Assembly: GCA_964577375.1 (NCBI GenBank)
Contig: CAZNYW010000011.1
Span: 1 to 64,000, forward strand
Direction: 5' to 3'
Origin: DATKUC01 sp964577375
GTDB taxonomy: Bacteria > Spirochaetota > Spirochaetia > DSM-27196 > DATKUC01
DNA length: 64,000 bases
The translations under genes and the position numbers were made by a program. Of the stretch, positions 24,924 to 33,015 are shown in pieces (the first letter of the stretch is position 1; each line of letters begins with the position of its first letter). Under the pieces are notes generated by a model. The model worked only from the letters and a program-made list of their open reading frames with translations. It was not told where the DNA came from and searched no databases.

Positions 24924-26379
24924 GCCCACCGGATTCATTGAGTTCACGCGAAAGACCGTCCGCGACCGCGCGCCGCTTGAACGGATCGGCGATTTCAAGG
25001 AGTTTCACACACATCTCGCCGAGGCCGAAAGACGCGAACAGGGTGCGCGCTGCATGGACTGCGGCGTTCCCTTCTGCCAGTCGAGTTTCGGATGTCCTGT
25101 CGATAACCTGATTCCTGAATGGAACGATCTGGTCTACCAGGGCCGCTGGGAAGAGGCGTTTCAGCGGCTGCTCAAGACGAACAACTTTCCCGAGTATACC
25201 GGCCGCGTGTGCCCGGCACCGTGTGAGACAGCCTGCGTGCTCGGCATAAACGAGCCCGCGGTCACCATCAAGGACAACGAGGCGCACATCATCGACCGCG
25301 CCTACGAAACGGGTGTGATGAAGCCGCGCCCGCCCGAGAAGCGGACCGGAAAACGGGTTGCGGTTGTCGGGTCGGGTCCGTCGGGTCTCGCCTGCGCCGA
25401 TCAGCTTAATCACGCCGGGCACAAGGTTACCGTCTTCGAACGCGACGACCGCATCGGCGGCCTTCTCATGTACGGCATTCCAAACATGAAGCTGGACAAG
25501 GAGCTCGTAGAGCGACGCAACCGGCTCATGGCGGACGAGGGAGTCGAGTTCAGAACGAACGCCGAGGTCGGCCGAAACGTGGATCCACGGGAACTTGCCG
25601 ACGAGTACGATGCGGTTGTCCTCGCCTGCGGCGCCACCGTCCCGCGCGATCTCGCGGTGCCCGGGCGCGAGCTCGACGGCGTCCATTTTGCCATGGAGTT
25701 CCTGAAGGCGAACACAAAGAGCCTGCTCGACAGCGGTCTCTCCGACGGCAGCTACATCTCGGCGGCGGGCCGTGACGTCATTGTGATCGGCGGCGGCGAC
25801 ACCGGAAACGACTGCATCGGAACCGCGATGCGCCATGGCTGCGCGAGCCTCACAAACTTCGAGCTTCTTCCGAGGCCGCCGGCGGACCGCAATGCGCAGA
25901 TGCCCTGGCCGACCTACCCGCGTCTTTTCAAAAGCGACTACGGCCACGAGGAATCGGAGGCGAAGTTCGGGCCCGATCCGCGTGAGTATAGCATCCTGAC
26001 GAAGGAATTCCTCTCTGATGGAAACGGTCGGCTTCGCGGCCTGCGGACTGTGCGGGTTGAGTGGGTGAGCAAGCCCGGGCAGCGCCCGGCGATGGAGGAG
26101 ATACCCGGCTCGGAAGAGGAGTGGAAGGCGGACCTGGTGCTTCTCGCGCTCGGCTTCCTTGGTCCGGAGCAGCCGCTGGTGGAGAAGCTCGGACTTGAGA
26201 CCGATTCCCGCTCCAACATCAAGGCCGAATACTCGAAGTTCCAGACGTCGAACCCGAAGGTGTTCGCCGCAGGGGACGCGCGGCGCGGCCAGAGTCTGGT
26301 TGTGTGGGCCATCAATGAGGGACGCGGCTGTGCGCGCGAGGTCGACCGATTCCTCATGGGCAACACGCTGCTGCCATAG
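24916..26379 (+). CDS. gltD: Glutamate synthase (NADPH) small subunit
   Basis: This 487-residue flavoprotein passes electrons from NADPH to GltB. Near the N-terminus it has the cysteine clusters CMDCGVPFCQSSFGCPV and GRVCPAPCETACVLG that bind 4Fe-4S centres. The FAD-binding fold is VAVVGSGPSGLACADQL (about residue 139 on) and the NADPH-binding fold is VIVIGGGDTGNDCIGTA. The C-terminal KVFAAGDARRGQSLVVWAI is the usual FAD closing motif. It starts inside the end of gltB, which indicates translational coupling. Confidence 0.96.
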   Translation: MGKPTGFIEFTRKTVRDRAPLERIGDFKEFHTHLAEAERREQGARCMDCGVPFCQSSFGCPVDNLIPEWNDLVYQGRWEEAFQRLLKTNNFPEYTGRVCPAPCETACVLGINEPAVTIKDNEAHIIDRAYETGVMKPRPPEKRTGKRVAVVGSGPSGLACADQLNHAGHKVTVFERDDRIGGLLMYGIPNMKLDKELVERRNRLMADEGVEFRTNAEVGRNVDPRELADEYDAVVLACGATVPRDLAVPGRELDGVHFAMEFLKANTKSLLDSGLSDGSYISAAGRDVIVIGGGDTGNDCIGTAMRHGCASLTNFELLPRPPADRNAQMPWPTYPRLFKSDYGHEESEAKFGPDPREYSILTKEFLSDGNGRLRGLRTVRVEWVSKPGQRPAMEEIPGSEEEWKADLVLLALGFLGPEQPLVEKLGLETDSRSNIKAEYSKFQTSNPKVFAAGDARRGQSLVVWAINEGRGCAREVDRFLMGNTLLP

Positions 26380-26387
26380 GCTCCGCT

Positions 26388-27560
26388 CTATCGTCCTCGC
26401 TGCTCACCGAGAAGCCGGTCCTTCCAGCGGATCGGGGTATGGGCAAGCGTCAGGAAGGTAACGTAGCTGTAGAAGAGCATCGAGAAGAGCACGTTCGGCA
26501 GCAGCATCGACCAGAAGCGGAACCCGCGCCTGCAGTAGATCGATGCGGCGACAGCGACCGCGGTCATGCTGAGGAACGAGCCTGCGCTTGTCAGGAACAG
26601 CGGCGGAAAAAAGATCGCCACCGGCACGGCGACAACGCTTCCGAAAAGGAAGAGCATCACCACCCGGTAGCTGTAGCGCGCTGCGCGATCCGGAGCGTAG
26701 AGTCCTCCGGTGTTCCATCGTACTGACTGCGAAACCATATCCGCCAGGTGAGTCTGCGGCTCGGGCCATACGATGCTTTCAGGTGACAGAGTCGGCTTGA
26801 CCTCCCAGCGGTGCGTGTCCCGCACCTCGGCGATGAGCTCAGCATCCTCGGTCACAGAGTAGCGTAATGCGGCGAACCCCCCGACCGACTCGAGCGCGGC
26901 ACGGCGGACGGCGATGTTGTTACCGAAGCCGCCGGTCGGATTTCCGAAGCCTGCGCTTCCCGCGGTATAGTAATAGCGAAAAAGATGGTCGAAGCTCTGG
27001 TACTGGCGGAGAAAGCCGCCCGTTCCGGAGGGCATGACGGTGCCGAAGATCAGGCCAAGCCGGGCACGGCGGAAAGGAAGCGTCATTCGCCGCACCCACT
27101 GCCTCCCAACCGTGCAATCGGCATCGGTGAAAAGCAGGACTTCGCTTTCGGCGGTGATTGTGCCGTAATGGAGCGCTCGCTGTTTGGGGTTGGCCCGGGC
27201 GCCGGGAAGGGGGTCATCCGGAACCTGAACGATCCGGACCGGCCAGGGTGCGGTACGGGCGAAATCCTCCGTGAGGGACTCGGTGCCGTCGGTGGACCTG
27301 TCGTTGATCACGACGAGCTCGAACCGGTCGACTCCGCTGAGGTCCACTTTTTCAAGCGAGGCGAAGAGCCGCGGAAGGAGCCTTTCTTCATTACGGGCCG
27401 GAACGATGAGTGAAACCGAAAGCACTCCATCTCCGCTTGCTTCGCTTTCGCGAAAACGGTCTCTGGAGCCGGCAATGACTATGCCGACGAGGACTGCCAC
27501 GTGAACAAGAAGTATTCCGGCACCGAGTGCAACGCATATGATGAAGAGCAGGCTGGACAC
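26388..27560 (-). CDS. Membrane glycosyltransferase family 2
   Basis: This 390-residue protein has an N-terminal membrane helix. The GT2 catalytic domain follows: VSLIVPARNEERLLPRLFAS, then DRSTDGTES, the metal-binding LLFTDADCTVG, and the acceptor region TEDAELIAEVR with a late RWNTGG in place of the usual QxxRW. Three further hydrophobic segments lie near the C-terminus. It probably transfers a sugar to a lipid carrier or glycolipid at the inner membrane. The sugar and product cannot be inferred. It is read towards gltD, ending nine bases from it. Confidence 0.88.
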   Translation of the reverse strand: MSSLLFIICVALGAGILLVHVAVLVGIVIAGSRDRFRESEASGDGVLSVSLIVPARNEERLLPRLFASLEKVDLSGVDRFELVVINDRSTDGTESLTEDFARTAPWPVRIVQVPDDPLPGARANPKQRALHYGTITAESEVLLFTDADCTVGRQWVRRMTLPFRRARLGLIFGTVMPSGTGGFLRQYQSFDHLFRYYYTAGSAGFGNPTGGFGNNIAVRRAALESVGGFAALRYSVTEDAELIAEVRDTHRWEVKPTLSPESIVWPEPQTHLADMVSQSVRWNTGGLYAPDRAARYSYRVVMLFLFGSVVAVPVAIFFPPLFLTSAGSFLSMTAVAVAASIYCRRGFRFWSMLLPNVLFSMLFYSYVTFLTLAHTPIRWKDRLLGEQRGR

Positions 27561-27691
27561 TGGGGTACCTCTCGCGCCATTCTACCGATCTTGAGCGGAA
27601 CGCGCAACTTGACGCTCGCCTCATTTCTATGGTACTTATGGCTTTGCAGCTTGCGTTAAATTCTAAAGCAAAAAACTTGGAGAACGTATTC

Positions 27692-28006
27692 ATGTACGCA
27701 ATGGTGGAAATACAGGGGCGGCAGTACAAAGCGGAAGAGGGCTCCCTGCTAAAGGTCAACAAGATTGCCGGCGAGGACGGGGCATCGCTCGAGTTCGATC
27801 ATGTCCTGCTGGTAAAAGACAATGACAAGGTGAGCATCGGCACGCCCTATGTCAAAGGCGCGAAGGTAAGAGCTGTGCTCGAAGGGCGTGGCCGTGACCG
27901 GAAGGTGATCGTGTTCAAGTACAAACGCCGGAAGGACTACCGGCTCCGTCAGGGTCACCGCCAGGACTACACGCTGATCCGGGTAAAGGAAATAGCGGCG
28001 AAGTAG
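27692..28006 (+). CDS. rplU: 50S ribosomal protein L21
   Basis: This 104-residue protein begins MYAMVEIQGRQYKAEEGSLL and contains KVIVFKYKRRKDYRLRQGHR, the typical L21 RNA-binding tail. It binds 23S rRNA in the large subunit. ATG 27692 follows a purine-rich site (TTGGAGAA). A possible promoter element TTGACG stands at 27609-27614 with only a poor -10. It starts the operon rplU-prp-rpmA-obgE-nadD-yqeK-LCP-rsfS, an order also familiar in Firmicutes. Confidence 0.97.
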   Translation: MYAMVEIQGRQYKAEEGSLLKVNKIAGEDGASLEFDHVLLVKDNDKVSIGTPYVKGAKVRAVLEGRGRDRKVIVFKYKRRKDYRLRQGHRQDYTLIRVKEIAAK

Positions 28007-28007
28007 G

Positions 28008-28358
28008 GTGTCCGTACGGGTTGTCGTCGAGCTCGATGCCGACGGTTGTCTGCGGACGTTTGATTCGCGGGGACACGCCATGGGTGCAGCGAAAGCGAAC
28101 GTTCCCTGCGCGTCGGTTTCCACGCTTGTTCGGACGGCCGCACGGCTGCTCGCGGCAAACAGCGAGCTTGTCGTTCGCGGCGACGCCTCTGAAGCGGGCG
28201 TGCTGCGGTGCGAGCTTACAAACGGCAACGATCTGACGCCGAGGGGACGGAACTGGCTTGACGGCGTTACGGACTTTCTGGTAAGCGGACTCCAGGATGT
28301 GGCGTCCGACTATCCGGATGAATTGAAGCTTGTAATAAAGACAGAGACAGGGAGATAG
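28008..28358 (+). CDS. prp: Ribosomal-processing cysteine protease Prp (YsxB-like)
   Basis: This 116-residue protein has the catalytic pair of the Prp family: His 23 in SRGHAMGAAKA and Cys 34 in VPCASVSTLVR. A C-terminal LKLVIKTETG strand follows. In Firmicutes this protease removes an N-terminal extension from L27 and its gene lies between rplU and rpmA, exactly as here. It starts at GTG 28008, overlapping the region just after the rplU stop. The L27 gene that follows has no cleavable extension, which leaves its substrate unclear. Confidence 0.88.
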   Translation: MSVRVVVELDADGCLRTFDSRGHAMGAAKANVPCASVSTLVRTAARLLAANSELVVRGDASEAGVLRCELTNGNDLTPRGRNWLDGVTDFLVSGLQDVASDYPDELKLVIKTETGR

Positions 28359-28364
28359 GCTTGT

Positions 28365-28622
28365 ATGGCACATAAGAAAGGCGGCGGAAGCTCCAAGAAT
28401 GGACGTGATTCGCATTCGCAGCGTCTCGGGGTCAAGAGATTCGGGGGCGAGCTGGTGGCGGCCGGAACCATCATCGTTCGGCAGCGGGGAACCCTTTTCC
28501 ATCCCGGCGTCAACGTCGGACGCGGCAAGGATGATACGCTCTTTGCTAAAGTTACCGGTAACGTGGTGTTCAAAATCCGCAAGGGGAAAAAGGTAATCAC
28601 GGTCGAGCCGGTCGCCGGCTGA
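28365..28622 (+). CDS. rpmA: 50S ribosomal protein L27
   Basis: This 85-residue protein begins MAHKKGGGSSKNGRDSHSQR with the usual L27 N-terminus that reaches the peptidyl-transferase centre. It continues with LGVKRFGGELVAAGTIIVRQR and GVNVGRGKDDTLFA. An in-frame TAG nine bases before ATG 28365 shows that no longer N-terminus is possible. It lies between prp and obgE. Confidence 0.97.
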   Translation: MAHKKGGGSSKNGRDSHSQRLGVKRFGGELVAAGTIIVRQRGTLFHPGVNVGRGKDDTLFAKVTGNVVFKIRKGKKVITVEPVAG

Positions 28623-28636
28623 CATCAGGCAATACT

Positions 28637-29644
28637 GTGGAACGATTTGTTGATGAAGCCCGCATCTACGTTGCTTCAGGGCACGGAGGCGCGGGCTCGG
28701 TATCGTTCCGGCGCGAGAAATATGTACCGAAGGGCGGTCCCGACGGCGGCGACGGCGGCCGCGGTGGCGATGTAATCTTTGTCGTTCGCCGTAATCTCAA
28801 GACACTTTCGCATCTTCGAATGAAACCTCACTATCGCGCCGAGAACGGGCGTCCCGGAGCCGGAAGAAACATGCACGGGCGTGATGGTGAGCCGGTGTCG
28901 ATTCCAGTTCCTCCCGGTACCATTATTCGGGACCGAGAGACCGGCGCGCAGCTCGTCGACCTTACCGAAGACGGTCAGCAGGTGGTTCTCCTGCGCGGCG
29001 GGCGCGGCGGCAAGGGCAACGCACACTTCGCAACTGCCCGTCACCAGACACCGAGATTCTCCCAGGAGGGAGAGCCGGGAGCGGAGGCCGACTACACGGT
29101 CGAGCTTGCGGTGATTGCCGACATAGGTTTCGTCGGCTTCCCGAATGCCGGAAAGTCGAGCCTGCTGAAGTCTCTGACCAACGCCGATCCGCGAATCGGA
29201 AGTTATCCGTTCACCACCAAGACACCGAACCTCGGCGTCTTGCGGCTTTACGAACGTGACATGGTCCTTGCCGACATTCCCGGTATCATAGAGGGCGCAT
29301 CGGCCGGCGCGGGGCTTGGATTCCGGTTTCTCAAGCACATCTCACGGACTGCCTGCATCGCTTTGCTGATAGACCTTACCGACGACCAGTTTCTGTCGGC
29401 CTTCGCGGTATTGATGGATGAGCTGCAGTCCTATTCCGCCGCACTCGCTGCAAAGAGCAGAATCGTCATCGGCACCAAGCTCGACATGCCGGGCACTGCC
29501 GAAAGACTTGTGGAGCTTCAGGCGGCTCTACCTTCGGAGAGGGTCGTAGGCGTTTCGGCCTTCAGTCGAGCGGGGCTGCAGGAGGCGGTGCGCAGCATGC
29601 ACGAAACGGTGGTTGCAGCCGAAAAAGAACGGGTCTCCGGCTGA
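28637..29644 (+). CDS. obgE: GTPase ObgE/CgtA
   Basis: This 335-residue GTPase is linked to 50S assembly. The glycine-rich Obg fold occupies residues 1-158 (GHGGAGSVSFRREKYVPKGGP, GGDGGRGGDV). The G domain then has P-loop GFPNAGKSSLL, switch II DIPGIIEGAS and the TKLD specificity motif. There is no C-terminal OCT domain, which is common outside Firmicutes. The start is GTG 28637. The gene is followed two bases later by nadD. Confidence 0.95.
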   Translation: MERFVDEARIYVASGHGGAGSVSFRREKYVPKGGPDGGDGGRGGDVIFVVRRNLKTLSHLRMKPHYRAENGRPGAGRNMHGRDGEPVSIPVPPGTIIRDRETGAQLVDLTEDGQQVVLLRGGRGGKGNAHFATARHQTPRFSQEGEPGAEADYTVELAVIADIGFVGFPNAGKSSLLKSLTNADPRIGSYPFTTKTPNLGVLRLYERDMVLADIPGIIEGASAGAGLGFRFLKHISRTACIALLIDLTDDQFLSAFAVLMDELQSYSAALAAKSRIVIGTKLDMPGTAERLVELQAALPSERVVGVSAFSRAGLQEAVRSMHETVVAAEKERVSG

Positions 29645-29646
29645 CG

Positions 29647-30231
29647 ATGCGCATCGCCATCTTCGGGGGATCGTTCGACCCAATCCATATCGGCCATCTG
29701 GCGGTTGCCGAGGAGGTGCGAGGCACCCTCGGATACGACCGGATCGTCTTTGTGCCGGCAAACGCCCCGCCGCACAAGGAGCCGTTGCGAAAAGTACCGG
29801 CAGGCGACCGGATCGTTCTGCTCCGCCGCGCGATCGAAGGGAACAGCGCATTTTCCCTCGACACTTTCGAAATCGATTCCGGCGGCATATCCTACACAAT
29901 CGAGACTATTCGGCACATCATCGAAACGTGCGCGCCTGCAGATCGGCCGGGACTCATTATAGGCGACGACCTCGTGGACGGCTTTTCCGGCTGGAAGGCT
30001 GCCGCGGAAATCGCAAAACTCTCGGAGATAATTGTCGCCCGGCGCGGCCCGGCCGCTCGCGGGTCTGAGCTTCCCCCATTCGTCGACAGGAGCCGGTCGG
30101 TCGAAAACCTTCTGGTTCCTGTGTCTTCATCCGATATCAGGAACCGGATAGCCGCGCGAAAGCCGTTCCGCTATCTGGTTCCGGAGAGGGTTTATGAATA
30201 CATCACGAGCCACGGACTCTACCAGTCTTGA
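29647..30231 (+). CDS. nadD: Nicotinate-nucleotide adenylyltransferase
   Basis: This 194-residue enzyme of NAD synthesis begins MRIAIFGGSFDPIHIGHLAV, with the nucleotidyltransferase GxFDPxHxGH motif. It has FVPANAPPHKE and ends with the ISSxxIR-type block VSSSDIRNRIAARKPFRYLV. It converts nicotinate mononucleotide and ATP to deamido-NAD. Its last 38 bases overlap yqeK, a linkage seen in many bacteria. Confidence 0.95.
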   Translation: MRIAIFGGSFDPIHIGHLAVAEEVRGTLGYDRIVFVPANAPPHKEPLRKVPAGDRIVLLRRAIEGNSAFSLDTFEIDSGGISYTIETIRHIIETCAPADRPGLIIGDDLVDGFSGWKAAAEIAKLSEIIVARRGPAARGSELPPFVDRSRSVENLLVPVSSSDIRNRIAARKPFRYLVPERVYEYITSHGLYQS

Positions 30232-30784
30232 CGCGCTTATACCCGTGGTGGAGCGCTACCTGAAACAGACCCTGAGCCGAAAACGGTTCAAGCACACGGT
30301 TCGCGTTGGCCGGCTCTGCCGGGATATATGCGGACGCTACGGCCTCGATCCGGAGGCCGGTTACTTTGTTGGCATGGCGCACGACCTTGCCCGGGAATGG
30401 CGGAACGAGGATCTGGTCGAGCTCTCGTCGCACGACGCGCAGCCGTTTTCGGCGCTGGAGGCCGAACGCCCCCTTCTGCTGCACGGACGAGCCGCGGCGC
30501 TCTTCCTCTCGGAGCGGCTCGGCGTGACCGACGGAGAGGTGATCGACGCGGTCCGGCATCACACCTTCGGACGGCCCGGTTTCTGCGCGCTGGGAAAGGC
30601 TCTCTTTCTGGCGGACTATCTGGAACCCGGACGCAAGTACATCGATTCGGAGTTCCGCAGAAAGGTGCTCGCGCGGCCGCTCGACGAAGCGGTGCGGGCA
30701 ATCATCGATCACGCGGTTTCCCGCGGCAAAAGTCTTGCCGAACCAACACGCGCCATGTACGATGAGATTGCAACGGAGAGTTGA
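30194..30784 (+). CDS. yqeK: HD-domain nucleotide hydrolase YqeK
   Basis: This 196-residue protein has the metal-binding HD pattern of YqeK: RFKHTVRVGRL, GMAHDLAREW, LLHGRAAALF, VRHHTFGRPG and FLADYLEPGRKYIDSEFR. The C-terminal part differs little from typical members. Family members hydrolyse diadenosine tetraphosphate symmetrically. The gene starts inside the end of nadD and leads directly into the LCP gene, which fits the common nadD-yqeK-LCP-rsfS order. Confidence 0.9.
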   Translation: MNTSRATDSTSLDALIPVVERYLKQTLSRKRFKHTVRVGRLCRDICGRYGLDPEAGYFVGMAHDLAREWRNEDLVELSSHDAQPFSALEAERPLLLHGRAAALFLSERLGVTDGEVIDAVRHHTFGRPGFCALGKALFLADYLEPGRKYIDSEFRRKVLARPLDEAVRAIIDHAVSRGKSLAEPTRAMYDEIATES

Positions 30785-30789
30785 CTGCA

Positions 30790-31989
30790 GTGAAGCGAGC
30801 GAAACTTGACAACGGCCTCATTCTGCTGCTGCTCATCGTGATGGTTGTAGCCGGCCTGAGCGTGTACGTCTATTCCCAGGTTCGTACCGACCGAATAACC
30901 TCGGTTCTGCAGGGAAAGAAGGAGATACGGGTTCTGTTCGTTGTCGCCGACGGTGACAAACCGTTGTTTACCGAAGCGTTTCTCTACAATCCTGGTACGA
31001 AGCGCGCGGCGCTCTTCGATATTCCCGGAAATATCGGGTCGATCATCAATTCGCTCAATCGGATCGACCGGATCGATCTGCTCTATCGTAAGGGCCATGT
31101 TGACGACTACAAGCGCAAGATCCAGGAGCTGCTGAACGTCGACATACCGTTCTACTGGGTCATGAGTCCCGCAGAGCTCGGTGCGGTTACCGACCTTATC
31201 GGCGGGCTCAACATCTTCATTCCCAACGCCGTGGAGCAGGTTTCGGACAAGAAGATGACGCTGCTTCCAGCGGGCAATGTTGTTCTGGACGGCAGCAAGG
31301 TGGACACCTACCTCACCTACAACGATCCCTCCACGAACGGCGAGAGCAGCCAGACGGTGGACCGATTCGAGCGGGAGCGCAGGATCATGCAGGCGCTTCT
31401 GAAAGGGCTGGGACAGAAGGCCGCCTACCTGACCAATGACCACGTGTTTCCCTATCTTTCATCGCGCATATCGACAAACATGGATGCGCGTGCGTTGAAG
31501 GCCTTTATCCGCGAGATGGCGCACATGGACGAGCGGGTGGTGTCGCAGAGGGTCCTCGGCGACCTCAAATCTGTCGAAGGAAGCACCGGAGGGGAGAAGC
31601 TTCTGTTTCCCTACTTCGAGGGACAGCTGCTGAAAGATGCGGTTCGACAGGTGCAGAGCAGCCTTTCCTCTCAGGATATGGCGTTTGCCGACGTAGGCAG
31701 CCTGAAGCTGCAGATCCTCAACGGCACCTCCATTCCCGGCCTTGCCGCCCGCACCAAAGAGCTGTACCAGAGCTATGGCTTTCAGAACGTCGTGGTCGGG
31801 AATGCGGACAGCACCGCGGTCGACAAGACGATGGTTATCGATCACAAGGGGAGTCAGGCTGCTGCGCAGCGGGTGGCCGACATTATACGGGCGCGAAGCA
31901 TCGTCAAACAGCCGGAGGACCCGACAAATCCGGATATCGACGTTACCATTGTGCTCGGAAGCGATTTTGACGGCTGGTATGTCAAATAG
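30790..31989 (+). CDS. LytR-CpsA-Psr (LCP) family protein
   Basis: This 399-residue protein has one N-terminal membrane helix (LILLLLIVMVVAGLSVYVYS) and an LCP catalytic domain with VDRFERERRIMQALLKGL near residue 200. A C-terminal LytR_C domain carries LQILNGTSIPGLAARTKELY. LCP enzymes attach glycopolymers to cell-wall or lipid acceptors at the outer face of the inner membrane. What a spirochaete enzyme transfers is not known. GTG 30790 is preferred because GGAGAG lies nine bases upstream, but TTG 30781, overlapping the yqeK stop, is possible. Confidence 0.88.
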   Translation: MKRAKLDNGLILLLLIVMVVAGLSVYVYSQVRTDRITSVLQGKKEIRVLFVVADGDKPLFTEAFLYNPGTKRAALFDIPGNIGSIINSLNRIDRIDLLYRKGHVDDYKRKIQELLNVDIPFYWVMSPAELGAVTDLIGGLNIFIPNAVEQVSDKKMTLLPAGNVVLDGSKVDTYLTYNDPSTNGESSQTVDRFERERRIMQALLKGLGQKAAYLTNDHVFPYLSSRISTNMDARALKAFIREMAHMDERVVSQRVLGDLKSVEGSTGGEKLLFPYFEGQLLKDAVRQVQSSLSSQDMAFADVGSLKLQILNGTSIPGLAARTKELYQSYGFQNVVVGNADSTAVDKTMVIDHKGSQAAAQRVADIIRARSIVKQPEDPTNPDIDVTIVLGSDFDGWYVK

Positions 31990-32002
31990 AAACAGGGAAT
32001 CC

Positions 32003-32362
32003 ATGGAAGAATTGGCTATAGAAGTTGCACGGTTTGTGCACGAACACAAAGGCGGACAAACGGTCGCGCTCTACGTCGGTGACCGGAGCGGTTTCACCGA
32101 CTATTTCGTCATTGCAACGGTGAGCAGTTTCGGGCATCTGAAGGGGTTGGTCGGACAGCTGTACGAACTGCTGGACACGCATGACCTCCGACCAAATCGT
32201 GGACGGCGCAGACCGATCGAGGAGGGGTGGGTCCTTCTCGACTGCGGCCCGATAGTTGTGCACCTGATGACCAACGAGATGCGGGAGTTCTACGATCTGG
32301 AACGTCTCTGGTTTGGAAGTGATGTCGTCTTTGATGGAGAAAAGGTTTCCGAGAAGGGGTAG
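32003..32362 (+). CDS. rsfS: Ribosome silencing factor RsfS
   Basis: This 119-residue protein binds L14 and keeps the ribosomal subunits apart in starving cells. Typical blocks are LYVGDRSGFTDYFVIATVSS, then IEEGWVLLDCGPIVVHLMTN and REFYDLERLWF. An arginine-rich segment RPNRGRRRPIEEG replaces the usual acidic or glycine stretch. It is the last gene of the rplU operon and is followed immediately by an 11-pair hairpin. Confidence 0.93.
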   Translation: MEELAIEVARFVHEHKGGQTVALYVGDRSGFTDYFVIATVSSFGHLKGLVGQLYELLDTHDLRPNRGRRRPIEEGWVLLDCGPIVVHLMTNEMREFYDLERLWFGSDVVFDGEKVSEKG

Positions 32363-32388
32363 CCCGGCTTCGCATCGGCGAAGCCGGG
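32363..32388. terminator. Strong hairpin after rsfS, possible bidirectional terminator
   Basis: CCCGGCTTCGC at 32363-32373 pairs with GCGAAGCCGGG at 32378-32388 around a four-base loop. No T tract follows on either strand, so it may act as a 3' stabilising structure. It stands between the converging rsfS and acidic-protein genes. Confidence 0.55.
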
Positions 32389-32431
32389 AAGGCGGCCGAA
32401 CTATCTTGCGGAATGCGGGCTGGCGAGAGGG

Positions 32432-32707
32432 CTATTCGTCGAACTCGTCGTCATCGTAGTCTACTTCTTCATCCTCGTCGAAGTCTTCGTCTTCATCCTC
32501 GTCTTCGTAATCATCGAAGTCGTCGCTGTTCTCATCGCTGTCGTATTCGTCGTCGTCGTCATCATCATCATCAAAGTCATCTTCGTAGTCGTCTTCGTAA
32601 TCTTCATCGTCTTCGTAGTAGTCGTCATCTTCGTAGTCGTCGTCATCGTCCGACATGCTCCACGCGTTCATAACAGCTTCCAGCTCCTCTTTCTCCGTCG
32701 CCGTCAT
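32432..32707 (-). CDS. Hyperacidic small protein, function unknown
   Basis: This 91-residue protein has an ordinary 19-residue N-terminus (MTATEKEELEAVMNAWSMS). It is followed by 72 residues of which 56 are Asp or Glu, with Tyr or Phe spaced every few residues and a single Lys in the whole protein. GGAGG stands seven bases before ATG 32707, and a TTGACA promoter lies upstream, so I take it as a real gene despite the simple codon repeat. It has no signal peptide. It could be a DNA mimic, a metal or histone-like buffer, or a chaperone tail. I recognise no family. It converges on rsfS. Confidence 0.75.
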   Translation of the reverse strand: MTATEKEELEAVMNAWSMSDDDDDYEDDDYYEDDEDYEDDYEDDFDDDDDDDDEYDSDENSDDFDDYEDEDEDEDFDEDEEVDYDDDEFDE

Positions 32708-32751
32708 CTGCCCACCTCCCGATTGCTGAATTGCCGGTCTTGCGTACCCAA

Positions 32752-32780
32752 ATCTAAGGGCAAGCGCTGATTAGTGTCAA
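32752..32780 (-). promoter_or_regulatory. Promoter of the hyperacidic protein gene
   Basis: On the minus strand TTGACA (32780-32775) and TTAGAT (32757-32752) are separated by 17 bases. The -35 is perfect, the -10 is weak. The start would be about 40 bases before ATG 32707. Confidence 0.6.
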
Positions 32781-32881
32781 CAGCTTCTTGTCTGTCTGCA
32801 AGGCTTTCCGTCGCCGCCGAATTCCAGGTTTTTTGGCTTGAGATTTTCACCGTATTCGAGCGCCGCCCGAACCACAGCTAC

Positions 32882-32911
32882 ACTATAAGTCCACCTCAAA
32901 AGCAGTGTCAA
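32882..32911 (-). promoter_or_regulatory. Second minus-strand promoter, upstream of the first
   Basis: TTGACA (32911-32906) and TATAGT (32887-32882) are separated by 18 bases. A transcript starting near 32876 would run about 170 bases before the acidic protein, or could yield a small RNA. It is back to back with the plus-strand promoter at 32982-33009. Confidence 0.6.
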
Positions 32912-32981
32912 ATGCTAATTGCGGCGTCAGATCCGGCAGGAAACGACCCTGGGGGAGGCAGGCGGTGGCGTCACGAGCCAT

Positions 32982-33009
32982 TTGACAGACGGACCATAAT
33001 AGGTATAAT
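32982..33009 (+). promoter_or_regulatory. Consensus sigma-70 promoter without an adjacent gene
   Basis: TTGACA at 32982-32987 and TATAAT at 33004-33009 are both perfect, with a 16-base spacer. The start would be near 33016. The next convincing gene, spoVG, begins only at 33517, so 500 transcribed bases are unexplained. Confidence 0.8.
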
Positions 33010-33015
33010 GTGGGC

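Noticed and set aside
32440..32650. Repetitive TCD-type triplets that resemble a satellite or repeat array
   Set aside because: They are the Asp/Glu codons of the acidic protein, with irregular aromatic codons and no equal-length units, so neither a CRISPR array nor a tandem repeat.
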